DNA of 64,000 bases from Agrilactobacillus fermenti (GCF_021030645.1 NZ_JACGCJ010000010.1:29902-93901); one strand, 5' to 3'. Positions 44,950-54,563 are shown, counted from the first letter of the stretch. The notes: generated from the letters alone by a model not told the origin. Made by a program: numbers and translations.

Positions 44950-46003
44950 GCTGGGCACCTCCTTCAACCGGCTGATTCTTGAGGTACTTTTCGTATTGTT
45001 TTCGCCGGCGAATAATTTCAGCTGGGGGATCAATATGTGGTGCATCAGGGTGCATGAGCCAAGTTGCAGCGTAATGGGTATCAGTTACCTTAAAGAAAGG
45101 CGGCATTGCTTCGAAGTCGATTGCCAAAGCATATTCATTTCGAGGCGCAAAGGCATCACCAACTGGTGGTTCAAGCAAGTTAGGTGGGGTGCCGGGAATG
45201 GCATATAATTTTTTAGAATCCATGGTTGGCATAGAGTTGAGTAAGCCCCAAGTGTAAGGATGGCGGGGATCATAGAAAATTTCATCAACCGTACCATATT
45301 CAATGATCTTACCAGCATACATGACGGCAACGCGATCAGCAATCCCAGCCACAACGCCAAGGTCATGGGTAATAAAAATAATGGAAGTTTCAATCTTACT
45401 CTGTAATTCTTTCATCAAATCAATAATCTGAGCTTGAATCGTTACATCTAGAGCAGTGGTTGGTTCATCAGCAATCAAGATTTCAGGGTAATTAACGATG
45501 GCAATGGCAATGACGATCCGTTGCCGTTGCCCGCCAGAGAATTGATGGGGATAATCTTTCATCCGATTTTTAGCATTGGGGATGCCTACGAGCTCTAAAA
45601 CTTCTTGCGCCCGTTCCATGGCTTTGGAGCGGCTCATTTGATTATGGATCAATAAAGGCTCGGCCACTTGTTTGCCAATTGGCATGGTTGGATCAAGAGA
45701 AGTCATCGGATCCTGGAAGATCATCGAGATATCATTCCCACGAATTTCTTCCATTTCTTTTTTAGAGGCTTTGATCAGATCTTTACCCTTAAAGTTAATG
45801 GAACCCTTAGGAATAACTGAATTTTTAGCTAACAATCCCATAATACTACGGACAGTCACGGATTTTCCCGATCCTGATTCACCAACGATTGCTAGGGTTT
45901 CACCTTTGTTTAAGTGAAAGCTAACATCACGAATGGCTTTGACATCCCCAGCGAAGGTATGGAAATTGATTTCTAAATCTTTAACATCTAATACTTTTTC
46001 CAA
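44939..46003 (-). CDS. oppD: Oligopeptide ABC transporter ATPase OppD
   Basis: The 354-residue ATPase shows Walker [28 protein letters not shown], signature [12 protein letters not shown], Walker [13 protein letters not shown] and a C-terminal extension ([15 protein letters not shown]) typical of OppD. It pairs with OppF to drive uptake through OppBC. It lies 12 bp after oppC and overlaps oppF, in keeping with one leftward unit. Confidence 0.94.
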   Translation of the reverse strand: MEKVLDVKDLEINFHTFAGDVKAIRDVSFHLNKGETLAIVGESGSGKSVTVRSIMGLLAKNSVIPKGSINFKGKDLIKASKKEMEEIRGNDISMIFQDPMTSLDPTMPIGKQVAEPLLIHNQMSRSKAMERAQEVLELVGIPNAKNRMKDYPHQFSGGQRQRIVIAIAIVNYPEILIADEPTTALDVTIQAQIIDLMKELQSKIETSIIFITHDLGVVAGIADRVAVMYAGKIIEYGTVDEIFYDPRHPYTWGLLNSMPTMDSKKLYAIPGTPPNLLEPPVGDAFAPRNEYALAIDFEAMPPFFKVTDTHYAATWLMHPDAPHIDPPAEIIRRRKQYEKYLKNQPVEGGAQLGN

Positions 46004-46015
46004 TTTAATAACCTC

Positions 46016-47038
46016 CTAACGAGATGATTTTGGATCAAAGGCGTCACGTAAGCCGTCTGCAAGTAAGTTGAAGGCTAACATGAGTAAGACAATAACGGCA
46101 GATGGATACCACATTTGGTAAGGCAGGAATCTAAAGGTCTTTTGCCCATCAGAAAGCAGTGTCCCCAGCGAAGCATTTGGTGCCGGAATTCCGATCCCAA
46201 TGTAACTTAAGAAAGCTTCAAAGAAGATCGCGGTTGGAATTGTCATCATGGTATTGATGATGATGACCGAAGACATATTTGGAATCAAGTGTTTGAAAGC
46301 AATTTTACTTGAGCTTTCACCTAAGGTTTGAGCAGCTAAAATATATTCTTCACTCTTTAGCTGCAAGGTCTCCGCTCGTATCAGTCTGGCCATGGTGATC
46401 CACCCAGTAAATCCAATGGCAATGATGATGGAAGTTAAACCAGGTTTAAAGACCAGTAACATTAAGATCGCGACGATCAAGTTTGGCACGGAAGAAATAA
46501 TTTCAATGATCCGTTGTAAGACCATATCCGTTCCTTTCCCGCGCCAACCAGATATTAGGCCATAGGGTACTCCGATTAGCATATCGAACAATGTAGCCAT
46601 GAAAGCTACAAAAATTGATAAACGTGTCCCATAAATGATACGGGATAATAGGTCACGACCAAGATAATCTGTACCTAAAATATAATAAGTTCCCTTTGGC
46701 ACACCGGCGGCTGCGTAGCGATCGCTGACACTACCGGCAACGGAAGCCTTACCCGTGAATCCAGGAATATTGCCACTCCCAATTTTTGGGGGCAAGTTGG
46801 CATAATTCACATTTTGAGCATTAGGATTATGCGGCGCAATAATCGGGGCAGCCATGGCAATGACGATCAGTACCAACAAGACCCAGAAGGAAACAACGGC
46901 AACTTTATTTTGTTTCAAACGACGAACAGCATCTTGGAAAAAAGTTAATGAGGGTGCTTGTATTTCTTCTTGACTAGCAGTGTCATGATGTTCAACACGT
47001 TTGAAGCTGTCTTTTGTGATTTTAATATTATCAGCCAC
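46016..47038 (-). CDS. oppC: Oligopeptide ABC transporter permease OppC
   Basis: The 340-residue permease has an N-terminal helix (VAVVSFWVLLVLIVIAMAAP) and a binding-protein-dependent transport domain with five further helices and the coupling sequence EEYILAAQTLGESSSKIAFKHL. An insert after helix 1 (residues 75-115) is normal for OppC. It overlaps the oppB stop by one base. Confidence 0.93.
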   Translation of the reverse strand: MADNIKITKDSFKRVEHHDTASQEEIQAPSLTFFQDAVRRLKQNKVAVVSFWVLLVLIVIAMAAPIIAPHNPNAQNVNYANLPPKIGSGNIPGFTGKASVAGSVSDRYAAAGVPKGTYYILGTDYLGRDLLSRIIYGTRLSIFVAFMATLFDMLIGVPYGLISGWRGKGTDMVLQRIIEIISSVPNLIVAILMLLVFKPGLTSIIIAIGFTGWITMARLIRAETLQLKSEEYILAAQTLGESSSKIAFKHLIPNMSSVIIINTMMTIPTAIFFEAFLSYIGIGIPAPNASLGTLLSDGQKTFRFLPYQMWYPSAVIVLLMLAFNLLADGLRDAFDPKSSR

Positions 47039-47973
47039 TACTCTTTACCTCCAGTACTACTTAAACGGATACGCGGATCGATGATACCATACAAAATATC
47101 AACGATTAGATAAACAGCCAGTAAGGCGGCTGAATAGACAATGGTCAAGCCCATAATCGTTGGGTAGTCGTTCGTCAAAATGGATTTGACAAATTGTTCC
47201 CCGATGCCAGGAATTGAGAAAATATTTTCAATAACCATCGAGCCGGTCATTAAAGCGACGGCCATAGGACCAATAATAGTAACAACTGGAATCAAAGAGT
47301 TACGCAGCGCATGTTTGGCAACTGTTTGCCAGTTTGAAAGGCCCTTAGAGCGTGCCAGCTCAATATAATCACTACTCAAGACATCGACCATTTCCGTCCG
47401 CATGAAACGGGCGGTATCAGCTAATGGCGCCATTGCTAAGGCAATAGTTGGCAAGATACTGGATGTGAACCCATCCCAAAGGGCAATTGGGAATAGATGT
47501 AATTTAAAAGCGAGGAAGAACTGTAAAATAACGGCGAACACAAAGTTTGGAATTGAACGGCCGACGATGGCGAAGAAAGTTGCTACGGAATCGACCCAGG
47601 TATTCTGACGAACAGCGGCGATAGCACCCAGTAAAATACCAAAGATAGTCCCAACGATCATCGCTTGAGCCCCAATTTGAATGGAAGGACCTAAGCGATT
47701 AGCAATCAGGTACGTAACTGGCTGGTTGTTGAACTGGAAGGATGTGCCTAAATCACCATGGAGTAAACCAACGATATAGATCCAATACTGAGTGAACAGT
47801 GGCTTATTCAAGCCATACTGGTCGTTCATGATCCGAATTTGATCAGCTGAAAGTTTTGCCTGGTTTGTATAAGGCGTTCCAGGTAAGAGTTTCATTAAGA
47901 AGAAAGTTATCGTGGCAATGATCCACAGGGTGATAAAGATCCATACAATCCGTTTTAGGATATATTTTGTCAA
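47038..47973 (-). CDS. oppB: Oligopeptide ABC transporter permease OppB
   Basis: The 311-residue protein has six membrane segments, a typical N-terminus (YILKRIVWIFITLWIIATI) and the coupling motif DYIELARSKGLSNWQTVAKHAL. With OppC it forms the peptide channel. A hairpin between it and oppA (48002-48042) probably lowers its expression relative to oppA. Confidence 0.94.
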   Translation of the reverse strand: MTKYILKRIVWIFITLWIIATITFFLMKLLPGTPYTNQAKLSADQIRIMNDQYGLNKPLFTQYWIYIVGLLHGDLGTSFQFNNQPVTYLIANRLGPSIQIGAQAMIVGTIFGILLGAIAAVRQNTWVDSVATFFAIVGRSIPNFVFAVILQFFLAFKLHLFPIALWDGFTSSILPTIALAMAPLADTARFMRTEMVDVLSSDYIELARSKGLSNWQTVAKHALRNSLIPVVTIIGPMAVALMTGSMVIENIFSIPGIGEQFVKSILTNDYPTIMGLTIVYSAALLAVYLIVDILYGIIDPRIRLSSTGGKE

Positions 47974-48001
47974 TGAGAAGCACCCCTTGTAAATTATTTA
48001 G

Positions 48002-48042
48002 ATAAAAAGGGTTTCGGGCTGTTATTCCCGAAACCCTTCTAG
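48002..48042 (-). terminator. Partial terminator between oppA and oppB
   Basis: AAGGGTTTCGGG and CCCGAAACCCTT form a perfect 12-bp stem followed on the minus strand by TTTTTATC. Placed between the binding protein and its permease, it fits the usual way of making more binding protein than permease. Confidence 0.8.
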
Positions 48043-48053
48043 AAACTGATTAA

Positions 48054-49706
48054 TTAATTTTTGATGTACGTCGTAACGAAGTTGTAGTTGTTAGCAGGAC
48101 TGTATTGTAAGTTCTTAACTTTCTTGTTAACTAGATGTGCTTCAACACGTTGATACAATGGCACGACACCTTGTTGTTCAGTAATGATGTTTTGTGCTTG
48201 CATCAAATCATCCCAACGTTTTTCTTTATTCAAGACATCAGTTGTCTTACTGTCTTGAACCAATTGATCGTATTGGCTGTTGCTCCATTTACCATTGTTA
48301 TAACTGTTGTCAGTTGTGAACAAGTCTAGGAAGCTGATTGGATCTGGATAATCAGCACCCCAAGCACTAACAACCATGTCAAATTGACCGTTTTGTGAAC
48401 GTGTCAAACGTGTCTTGAATGGCACGTTTTGCAACGTAACTTTCAAGCCTGGTAAGTTATCTTGCCATGTACTTTGCAAATATTCGTTCATCTTCTTGGC
48501 ATTATCTGTATCATCACCAAGTAAAGTGACATTGACATTCTTAGCGCCAACTTCTTGCAAACCTTCTTTGAAGAGCTGCTTGGCTTTCTTAGGGTTGTAA
48601 GTTGTGTATTGACTATCCTTGCTGGCAGCTTCTTTGGCGAAGTCTTTACCAGTAGTTGGATCATCCATCAAGCCTTGTGGTGTCACGTTGTCAGCAGCCA
48701 ACGAACCATTACCAAGGACCTTGTTGACTAATTCTTTACGATTGATGGACATTGAGATAGCTTGACGAATCTTCTCGTTCTTGAAGGCAGGAATTGTCTT
48801 TTGGTTCATTTCAACGAAGAAGACAGAAGATTGTTTCCGTGGTGTAAAGGCGGGATCGTTCTTCATTTGTTGGGCATTTTCACCAGAAAGGATGGCATCG
48901 TTAAGTTTGCCGCTTTGATACAAGTTCAAGGATGTTGATGGATCTTTGACAACTTGGACTTTGACAGCATTTAATTTAACGGCTTTGGCATTCCAGTAAT
49001 CCTTGTTCTTACTTTCAGTCCAAGAATTGTTAGTACCTGTCCAACCCTTTAAGATGAATGGGCCATTACTTAAAGCGTACTTAGCAGATGTCCCGTACTT
49101 TTTACCCATCTTTTCAACAAACTTCTGATTTTGTGGGAAGAAAGCTGGATTAGTCATCAATCCATTGAAGTAAGGCACAGCTTCACTCAAAGTGATTTCA
49201 ACGGTATGATCATCTAAAGCCTTGATACCTAATGTATCTGGAGATTTCTTACCAGATTGAATGTCTTGCGCATTTTCGACTTGATTATATAGGTAAGCAT
49301 ATTGGGAAGCCGTCTTTGGATCAACGGTCCGGCGCCAGCCATAAACGAAGTCTTTGGCAGTGACAGGATCACCGTTAGCCCATTTGGCATCTTTACGCAG
49401 CTTGATGGTATACGTCTTACCATCATTTGTTGGTTCAGCAACGCTTGTTGCAATGGCCGGTTGTAATTTTTTACCATTGTAGCGATAGAAACCATCCATT
49501 GTATCGATTAAAGCCTGACCACTGATCGCATCCGTGTTTGTGGATGGATCCATGGTTTGAATCGTATCGCCCTCCATACGTGTAAAAGTCTTACTATTAG
49601 AAGCGCTACTACTTGAGCTAGAACTGGAATTAGAACCACACGCAGCTAACAAAAACGCTGATGCCGCGATTACTAACCCGGCCCCCAAAACTTTCTTCAG
49701 TTTCAT
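48054..49706 (-). CDS. oppA: Oligopeptide-binding lipoprotein OppA
   Basis: The 550-residue protein starts MKLKKVLGAGLVIAASAF with lipobox LLAAC, giving a lipid anchor, then a serine-rich linker. The mature family-5 domain includes FTRMEGDTIQTMDPSTNTDA and ADYPDPISFLDLFTTDN. ATG 49706 has AAGGAGG upstream; the longer frame to 49730 is rejected. It captures oligopeptides for OppBCDF. It is first in the leftward unit and is followed by a partial terminator. A paralogue without the lipobox lies at 42171. Confidence 0.94.
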   Translation of the reverse strand: MKLKKVLGAGLVIAASAFLLAACGSNSSSSSSSSASNSKTFTRMEGDTIQTMDPSTNTDAISGQALIDTMDGFYRYNGKKLQPAIATSVAEPTNDGKTYTIKLRKDAKWANGDPVTAKDFVYGWRRTVDPKTASQYAYLYNQVENAQDIQSGKKSPDTLGIKALDDHTVEITLSEAVPYFNGLMTNPAFFPQNQKFVEKMGKKYGTSAKYALSNGPFILKGWTGTNNSWTESKNKDYWNAKAVKLNAVKVQVVKDPSTSLNLYQSGKLNDAILSGENAQQMKNDPAFTPRKQSSVFFVEMNQKTIPAFKNEKIRQAISMSINRKELVNKVLGNGSLAADNVTPQGLMDDPTTGKDFAKEAASKDSQYTTYNPKKAKQLFKEGLQEVGAKNVNVTLLGDDTDNAKKMNEYLQSTWQDNLPGLKVTLQNVPFKTRLTRSQNGQFDMVVSAWGADYPDPISFLDLFTTDNSYNNGKWSNSQYDQLVQDSKTTDVLNKEKRWDDLMQAQNIITEQQGVVPLYQRVEAHLVNKKVKNLQYSPANNYNFVTTYIKN

Positions 49707-50093
49707 CAGACAATTCCTCCTTAATGACATGATATTACATTAAATGAGTATAAATGTAAAATCATTAATTATTCTCTAATTATCCATAAAACAGATGTGA
49801 ATTCAATTAAGATTAATATTTTTTAATTTAACACTAATTATTTTGCAATAATTAAGCATAATTTGCAAAAATATATTTATATGTTGCGTTAAAATGTTAA
49901 TTTACTAATTTTTGTTGAATACATAATGGTAACTAGTTGCCTATAACCTAATTTATAAGGTATATTAGATAGTAGATTCGTTGTTAAATATTGATTTACA
50001 TGAATTATTTTCATGATTGTAAGTAGTATATTATAATTAGATTATTCTCATAAAACTTACAAAGTGTGTCAGCTTTTTTAGGAGGTAATAGTT
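49707..50093. promoter_or_regulatory. Divergent promoter region between oppA and the amino acid importer
   Basis: This very AT-rich stretch of about 390 bp lies between divergent operons. TAATTT/TTAATT runs are abundant, which would suit a CodY-type nitrogen regulator (its consensus is AATTTTCWGAAAATT), but I cannot point to a clean copy. Promoters of both units must lie here. No gene is visible. Confidence 0.4.
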
Positions 50094-50834
50094 ATGTCGA
50101 TGATTGAGTTTCATAACGTGGAAAAATATTATGGTAAATTTCACGCTTTAAAAGATATCAATTTTACAGTTGAACAGGGCGAAGTGGTAACCATTATTGG
50201 ACCTTCTGGTTCAGGTAAAAGTACACTTTTGCGGTGTATCAATGGGTTAGAGACAATTTCATCTGGTCAATTGTTGGTTGATAATTTTGACTTGGCAGAT
50301 AAAAAAACAGATATGAACCGGATGCGTAAAAACGTTGGCATGGTCTTTCAGCATTTTAACCTCTATGCAAATAAGACGGTTATGCAAAATATTACGTTAG
50401 GACCGACAGCTGTTTTGAAACAGTCAAAATCCCAAAGCGAAAATGAAGCTAGGGATCTACTGAAGCTAGTTGGTTTAGAGTCCAAAGCAAACAGTTATCC
50501 TGATCAATTGTCTGGTGGGCAGCAACAGCGTATTGCGATTGCACGCAGCTTGGCAATGAAACCGAAGGCCTTGTTGTTTGATGAGCCGACATCGGCACTG
50601 GATCCAGAAATGATTGGCGATGTTTTGAATGTCATGAAGACTGTGGCCGAACAAGGCATGACCATGGTTGTTGTGACTCACGAAATGGGTTTTGCACAAG
50701 AGGTTGGAGATCGCATTGTCTTTATGGACGATGGACGCATTTTGGAAGATCGTAAAGATGTGAAGCAATTCTTTGAAAAACCGCAAGATACTCGAGCACA
50801 GACCTTCTTGTCTAAAGTTATTAAGCATATTTAA
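50094..50834 (+). CDS. glnQ: Polar amino acid ABC transporter ATPase
   Basis: The 246-residue ATPase has Walker A IGPSGSGKSTLLR, MVFQHFNLYANKT, signature LSGGQQQRIAIAR, Walker B ALLFDEPTSALDPE and VTHEMGFAQEVGDR, the H-loop form typical of the GlnQ/polar amino acid group. AGGAGG lies before ATG 50094. It heads a four-gene unit with a binding lipoprotein and two permeases. Glutamine, glutamate or aspartate are likely substrates; the sequence does not decide between them. Confidence 0.92.
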   Translation: MSMIEFHNVEKYYGKFHALKDINFTVEQGEVVTIIGPSGSGKSTLLRCINGLETISSGQLLVDNFDLADKKTDMNRMRKNVGMVFQHFNLYANKTVMQNITLGPTAVLKQSKSQSENEARDLLKLVGLESKANSYPDQLSGGQQQRIAIARSLAMKPKALLFDEPTSALDPEMIGDVLNVMKTVAEQGMTMVVVTHEMGFAQEVGDRIVFMDDGRILEDRKDVKQFFEKPQDTRAQTFLSKVIKHI

Positions 50835-50851
50835 TAAATGGGGGCAAAATT

Positions 50852-51679
50852 ATGAGAATGAAACATAAAAAGTGGTGTCTTTTACCCATTTTGTTACTGC
50901 TTTCAATGATTGTTTTAGCTGGCTGTGGTCAAAAAAGTGTCGCTTCTGAAGATATTTTGAAACGTGACCAAAGCACTAAAACAGTGGCTTGGGGGGTAAA
51001 AAGTGACACCCGGCTATTTGGTTTGATGAACATCAAAGATAATCAAATTCAAGGTTTTGATATTGATGTAGCTAAAGAACTTTCTCATCGGATCTTTGGC
51101 AAGCATGTTAAGATCGATTTTCTACCTGTCACGAGTAATACGCGGCTGCCTTTATTGAAAAATGGCAATGTTGATGCGTTGATCGCAACTATGACGATCA
51201 CACCTGAGCGGCAAAAACAGGTGGACTTTTCTGATGTCTATTTCGATGCTGGGCAAGCCATTTTAGTAAAAAAAGGCAGTCCAATTAAGAGTGTCAAAGA
51301 TCTCAAAGCTGGCACGAAAGTTATCGGTGTGCAAGGTTCTAATTCAGTTGATAACGTCAAAAAAGTTGCGCCACAAACGGAAGTTTTACAATTATCAGAT
51401 TATGCCCAAGCATTTACAGCTTTGAAATCAGGTCAAGGTGATGCCTTAACGACTGATAATGGGATTTTATATGGGATGTCTGCAGATGATCCCAACTACG
51501 TGGTCGTTGGTGGGGCATTTACCAATGAACCTTATGGTATTGCCGTCAATAAAGGCCAGAAGCCATTTTTGAAGGCTATCAATAAAAATTTAAAAGCCAT
51601 GCGTCAGGATGGGACCTACCAGAAGCTAGAAAATAAATGGTTTGGGAACATTCAAGGCTTCCATCAAGGGAGGGATTAA
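50852..51679 (+). CDS. Amino acid-binding lipoprotein
   Basis: The 275-residue protein has a lipoprotein signal peptide (LLLLSMIVLAGC) and a family-3 binding domain with IQGFDIDVAKELSHRIFG, NVDALIATMTITPERQKQVDFSD and GVQGSNSVDNVK. It feeds the two permeases that follow. It is 17 bp after glnQ, with GGGGG as its site. Its stop lies 2 bp before the next start. Confidence 0.92.
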   Translation: MRMKHKKWCLLPILLLLSMIVLAGCGQKSVASEDILKRDQSTKTVAWGVKSDTRLFGLMNIKDNQIQGFDIDVAKELSHRIFGKHVKIDFLPVTSNTRLPLLKNGNVDALIATMTITPERQKQVDFSDVYFDAGQAILVKKGSPIKSVKDLKAGTKVIGVQGSNSVDNVKKVAPQTEVLQLSDYAQAFTALKSGQGDALTTDNGILYGMSADDPNYVVVGGAFTNEPYGIAVNKGQKPFLKAINKNLKAMRQDGTYQKLENKWFGNIQGFHQGRD

Positions 51680-51681
51680 GC

Positions 51682-52338
51682 ATGATCGATATATTCACAA
51701 AATATGGCAATGTCCTTTGGAGCGGCTTTGGGTATACGTTACTTTCCAGTTTTTATGCCTTAGTTGGCAGTTTGGTCATTGGGACACTATTTGCATTATT
51801 CGAAATCAGTCCGATCAAAACATTACGCGTCATTGGTAAGATTTATGTGGAAATCTTTCGGAATATTCCGCTGTTAGTGATTGCGATGATCTTTTATATT
51901 GTCGTACCCCAATATTTCGTAAAAATTGATGGTTTTACAGCAGGGACGATTGGGTTGACAATTTACACATCTGCTTTTATTGCTGAAACTGTCCGTGCTG
52001 GTATTGAAAGTGTGGCTACCGGTCAAATGGAAGCTGCGCGCGCGAATGGTATGACTTATATTCAGGCCATGCGTTATATTATCTTGCCGCAAGCCATCAA
52101 AATCGTCATTCCGCCATTAGGCAATCAATTTATTAACTTAGTCAAAAACTCGTCTGTCTTAGCCTTCTTAGCAGGTTTTGATTTGATGTATCAAGGTAAT
52201 ATTGTGGCTTCCACAACCTTTAAAACGACAGATACTTACTTTGCTGTAGGATTATTATATTTGATCATCACATTACCAATGAGTTATTTGATGCGCTATC
52301 TTGAGAAAAAATGGTCGGTTGAAGGAGATGAAGCATAA
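51682..52338 (+). CDS. Polar amino acid ABC transporter permease 1
   Basis: The 218-residue permease has five membrane segments and the HisM/GlnP-type motifs YVEIFRNIPLLV, FIAETVRAGIESV and GQMEAARANGMTYIQAM. ATG 51682 is set by GGGAGGG; the longer frame from 51637 lies within the binding-protein gene. It pairs with the next permease as a heterodimer. Confidence 0.92.
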   Translation: MIDIFTKYGNVLWSGFGYTLLSSFYALVGSLVIGTLFALFEISPIKTLRVIGKIYVEIFRNIPLLVIAMIFYIVVPQYFVKIDGFTAGTIGLTIYTSAFIAETVRAGIESVATGQMEAARANGMTYIQAMRYIILPQAIKIVIPPLGNQFINLVKNSSVLAFLAGFDLMYQGNIVASTTFKTTDTYFAVGLLYLIITLPMSYLMRYLEKKWSVEGDEA

Positions 52339-53012
52339 TGGCAATGTTTGCACAAGCTTACCAGTGGATCAACCTTAAATACTTATTGGAAGGGCTTTGG
52401 GTCACAGTTGAAGTGTCTGTCATCTCGATTATTTTAAGTTTTTTGATCGGCGCTGTTTTAGGACTAACGCGTTATGTGAAAATTAAGTATCTCTCGGCCA
52501 TCGTTGGTTTTATTGTGGATATTATTCGTAACTTACCGCTGCTGCTAATTATTTTCTTTACTTATTTCGGCTTACCCAATGTTATCGGTATTCGTTTTAA
52601 TCCGCTATGGGCGACAATTATTGCTATGACTGTATTTGAGTCAGCTATGTTGGCCGAAATTATTCGTAGTGGGATTGTGGCGGTGGACACGGGACAAATG
52701 GAAGCTGCTCGTTCGAATGGTCTAACATACTGGCAAGCCATGTATCACATTATTTTGCCGCAAGCCATTAAAAAAATGATTCCACCAATTGTCAGTCAAT
52801 TTATCTCCTTAGTTAAGGATACGTCCTTGGCAACAATTATTGTTTTACCAGAGTTAATGTATCATGCTCAGGTTATCTACGGTCAAAATACGAATTATAT
52901 GATTCCGATGTTTGTGGCGCTGGCAGTACTTTACTTTATTGTTTGTTACTTGCTATCGCTACTCTCTCGTTATTTGGATCACAGATTATCAGAATCTCCT
53001 GAAGAAGCATAG
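52338..53012 (+). CDS. Polar amino acid ABC transporter permease 2
   Basis: The 224-residue protein has the same fold and motifs as its neighbour (DIIRNLPLLLIIFF, MLAEIIRSGIVAV, GQMEAARSNGLTYWQAM). Its ATG overlaps the previous stop by one base, so the two permeases are co-translated. A strong terminator follows at 53037. Confidence 0.92.
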   Translation: MAMFAQAYQWINLKYLLEGLWVTVEVSVISIILSFLIGAVLGLTRYVKIKYLSAIVGFIVDIIRNLPLLLIIFFTYFGLPNVIGIRFNPLWATIIAMTVFESAMLAEIIRSGIVAVDTGQMEAARSNGLTYWQAMYHIILPQAIKKMIPPIVSQFISLVKDTSLATIIVLPELMYHAQVIYGQNTNYMIPMFVALAVLYFIVCYLLSLLSRYLDHRLSESPEEA

Positions 53013-53036
53013 CGCAAAGTTAAGTCATCTCGACGA

Positions 53037-53088
53037 CAAAAAAATCCCGAAAACAAGGCAAGCTGCTTTGTTCTCGGGATTTTTTGTT
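53037..53088. terminator. Bidirectional terminator between the amino acid importer and hflX
   Basis: AAAAATCCCGA-AAACAA-GGCAA and TTTGTT-CTCGGGATTTTT form a long stem with A and T flanks. On the minus strand it follows repeat copy E, taking the place of the terminator module seen with B, C and D. Confidence 0.88.
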
Positions 53089-53115
53089 GTACTGTAAATG
53101 CATTTCAAAGGATCA

Positions 53116-53249
53116 CAGCTTCATTCACGCTCTAAACGCGTTCATGAAGCTAACTTTGTCACCTAACCCTAATTGTTTGTTGAAGCTGGCGCTTCATCGG
53201 CACAATTTGTGTTAATGCTCCAAAGCTAACCAGCTTCATTCACGCTCTG
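53116..53249 (-). repeat. Structured 3'-UTR repeat, divergent copy E, overlapping the hflX stop
   Basis: On the minus strand the element starts inside the last codons of hflX. Outer arms are GCGT-GA-ATGAAGCT and AGCTTCAT-GA-ACGC, keeping the GA/GA internal loop of copy D with different helices. Inner arms are AATTGT/ACAATT and TGAAGC/GCTTCA in place of AATCAC/GTGATT and AATGG/CCATT. The unpaired parts GAGCA-TAAC and GTTAGGTGA are kept. An 18-nt direct repeat of the 5' end occurs at 53116-53133, offering an alternative partner for the 3' arm. Confidence 0.65.
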
Positions 53250-54508
53250 TATTTTTCGAAGCGGCCTAATAGTTTGGGCGAAATTTGGACTTTGAGTTTG
53301 GTGCCGTGTTCGGTATAGTCTTGGTTAATTATACGAGCATGGGTCATGAGATATTCTGTTAATTGACCCTGGGTAAAGGGAATTAGCATATCTACAACGG
53401 GGTTCTTGGCAAATAACTGTCGTTGGATCACAGAGCTTAAGGTCTCAATACTCTTTTCGTCTTGGGCGGATAGGTAGACTTCATTGCCATTGACCATGGG
53501 GTAATCGATGTCAGTTAAATCAGCTTTATTGTAGACTTCAATCACAGGAATATCGGTAATGCCCAATTCTTTGAGGACTTGATCAGTGACTGCCATCATT
53601 TCCCGAAAATGAGGATTGGCATAATCTACCACGTGAATCAAAAGATCTGCATTCTTTGCTTCAGCCAAAGTTGCGCGGAATGATTCAACAAGATTATGGG
53701 GTAATTTACTAACGAAACCAACAGTATCACTTAACAAAAAGCTTTGCTGATTCGGTAAATCGATTTGGCGCACACTGGTATCCAAGGTGGCAAACAACAT
53801 ATTTTTTTGAAAAACTTGTTTTTGCGGTTCGTTGGCAGCATAGTGTTTTAGCAATTGGTTCATTACAGTGGATTTACCCGCATTGGTGTAGCCAACTAAG
53901 GCAACTTTAGGTAATAGACTACGTTGACGTTCTTTACTTTGCGTTGCCTGATCTTTGAGAATTTGCGCGAGTGTTTGTTGTAAACGGGTGATGCGCTTTT
54001 GCAATACGCGTCGATCTAATTCTAATTGACTTTCACCAGCCCCACGGTTTGCTAGTCCGCTGGCACCGCCCTGTTGGTCCAAGGGGTTACTTGAAGGATG
54101 GATCCGGGGCAATTCATATTTAAGACGGGCAATTTCTACTTGGGTTTTAGCCATTTTGGTTTGGGCGCGATCGGCGAAAATTCGTAAGATCAATTGCGTT
54201 CGATCAATGACATAGAGCTTGGTTTGTTTTTCAAGGTTGCGAATTTGTGAAGGCGATAATTCATCGTTAACAACTAAGGCTTTGGCATCTTGAGCTTCAG
54301 CCGTTGCTTTGATTTCGTGAACTTTACCACTGCCGAAATAAGTCGCAGCTTGAAGACGATCGCTGTTTTGAGTGATCTGACCAACGATATCGAAATTATT
54401 AGCCTCAGCAAGCTGACCCAGTTCCGTCATAGTATAGTCAAATTCAGGGTCATTCACATTTACGCCCCCTAAAAGAACGCGTAAATTAGGTTGTTGTGTT
54501 TCAGTCAT
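53240..54508 (-). CDS. hflX: GTPase HflX
   Basis: The 422-residue protein has the HflX N-terminal ATPase-like domain (ELGQLAEANNFDIVGQ, YFGSGKVHEI), a glycine-rich linker (QQGGASGLANRGAGESQLELDRR) and a GTPase domain with VALVGYTNAGKSTVMN, DTVGFVSKLPHNLVESF and NKAD. HflX splits stalled or stress-inactivated ribosomes. The last residues (YRA-stop) are encoded within repeat copy E. It is transcribed alone. Confidence 0.95.
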   Translation of the reverse strand: MTETQQPNLRVLLGGVNVNDPEFDYTMTELGQLAEANNFDIVGQITQNSDRLQAATYFGSGKVHEIKATAEAQDAKALVVNDELSPSQIRNLEKQTKLYVIDRTQLILRIFADRAQTKMAKTQVEIARLKYELPRIHPSSNPLDQQGGASGLANRGAGESQLELDRRVLQKRITRLQQTLAQILKDQATQSKERQRSLLPKVALVGYTNAGKSTVMNQLLKHYAANEPQKQVFQKNMLFATLDTSVRQIDLPNQQSFLLSDTVGFVSKLPHNLVESFRATLAEAKNADLLIHVVDYANPHFREMMAVTDQVLKELGITDIPVIEVYNKADLTDIDYPMVNGNEVYLSAQDEKSIETLSSVIQRQLFAKNPVVDMLIPFTQGQLTEYLMTHARIINQDYTEHGTKLKVQISPKLLGRFEKYRA

Positions 54509-54563
54509 AAATAACCTCCAAAGGTTTCATTATATTAGATAATTGTTTTTTTATTTGGGCATA

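Noticed and set aside
45085..45393. 102-residue frame within oppD
   Set aside because: It is an overlapping frame of a clear ATPase gene, without its own start site.
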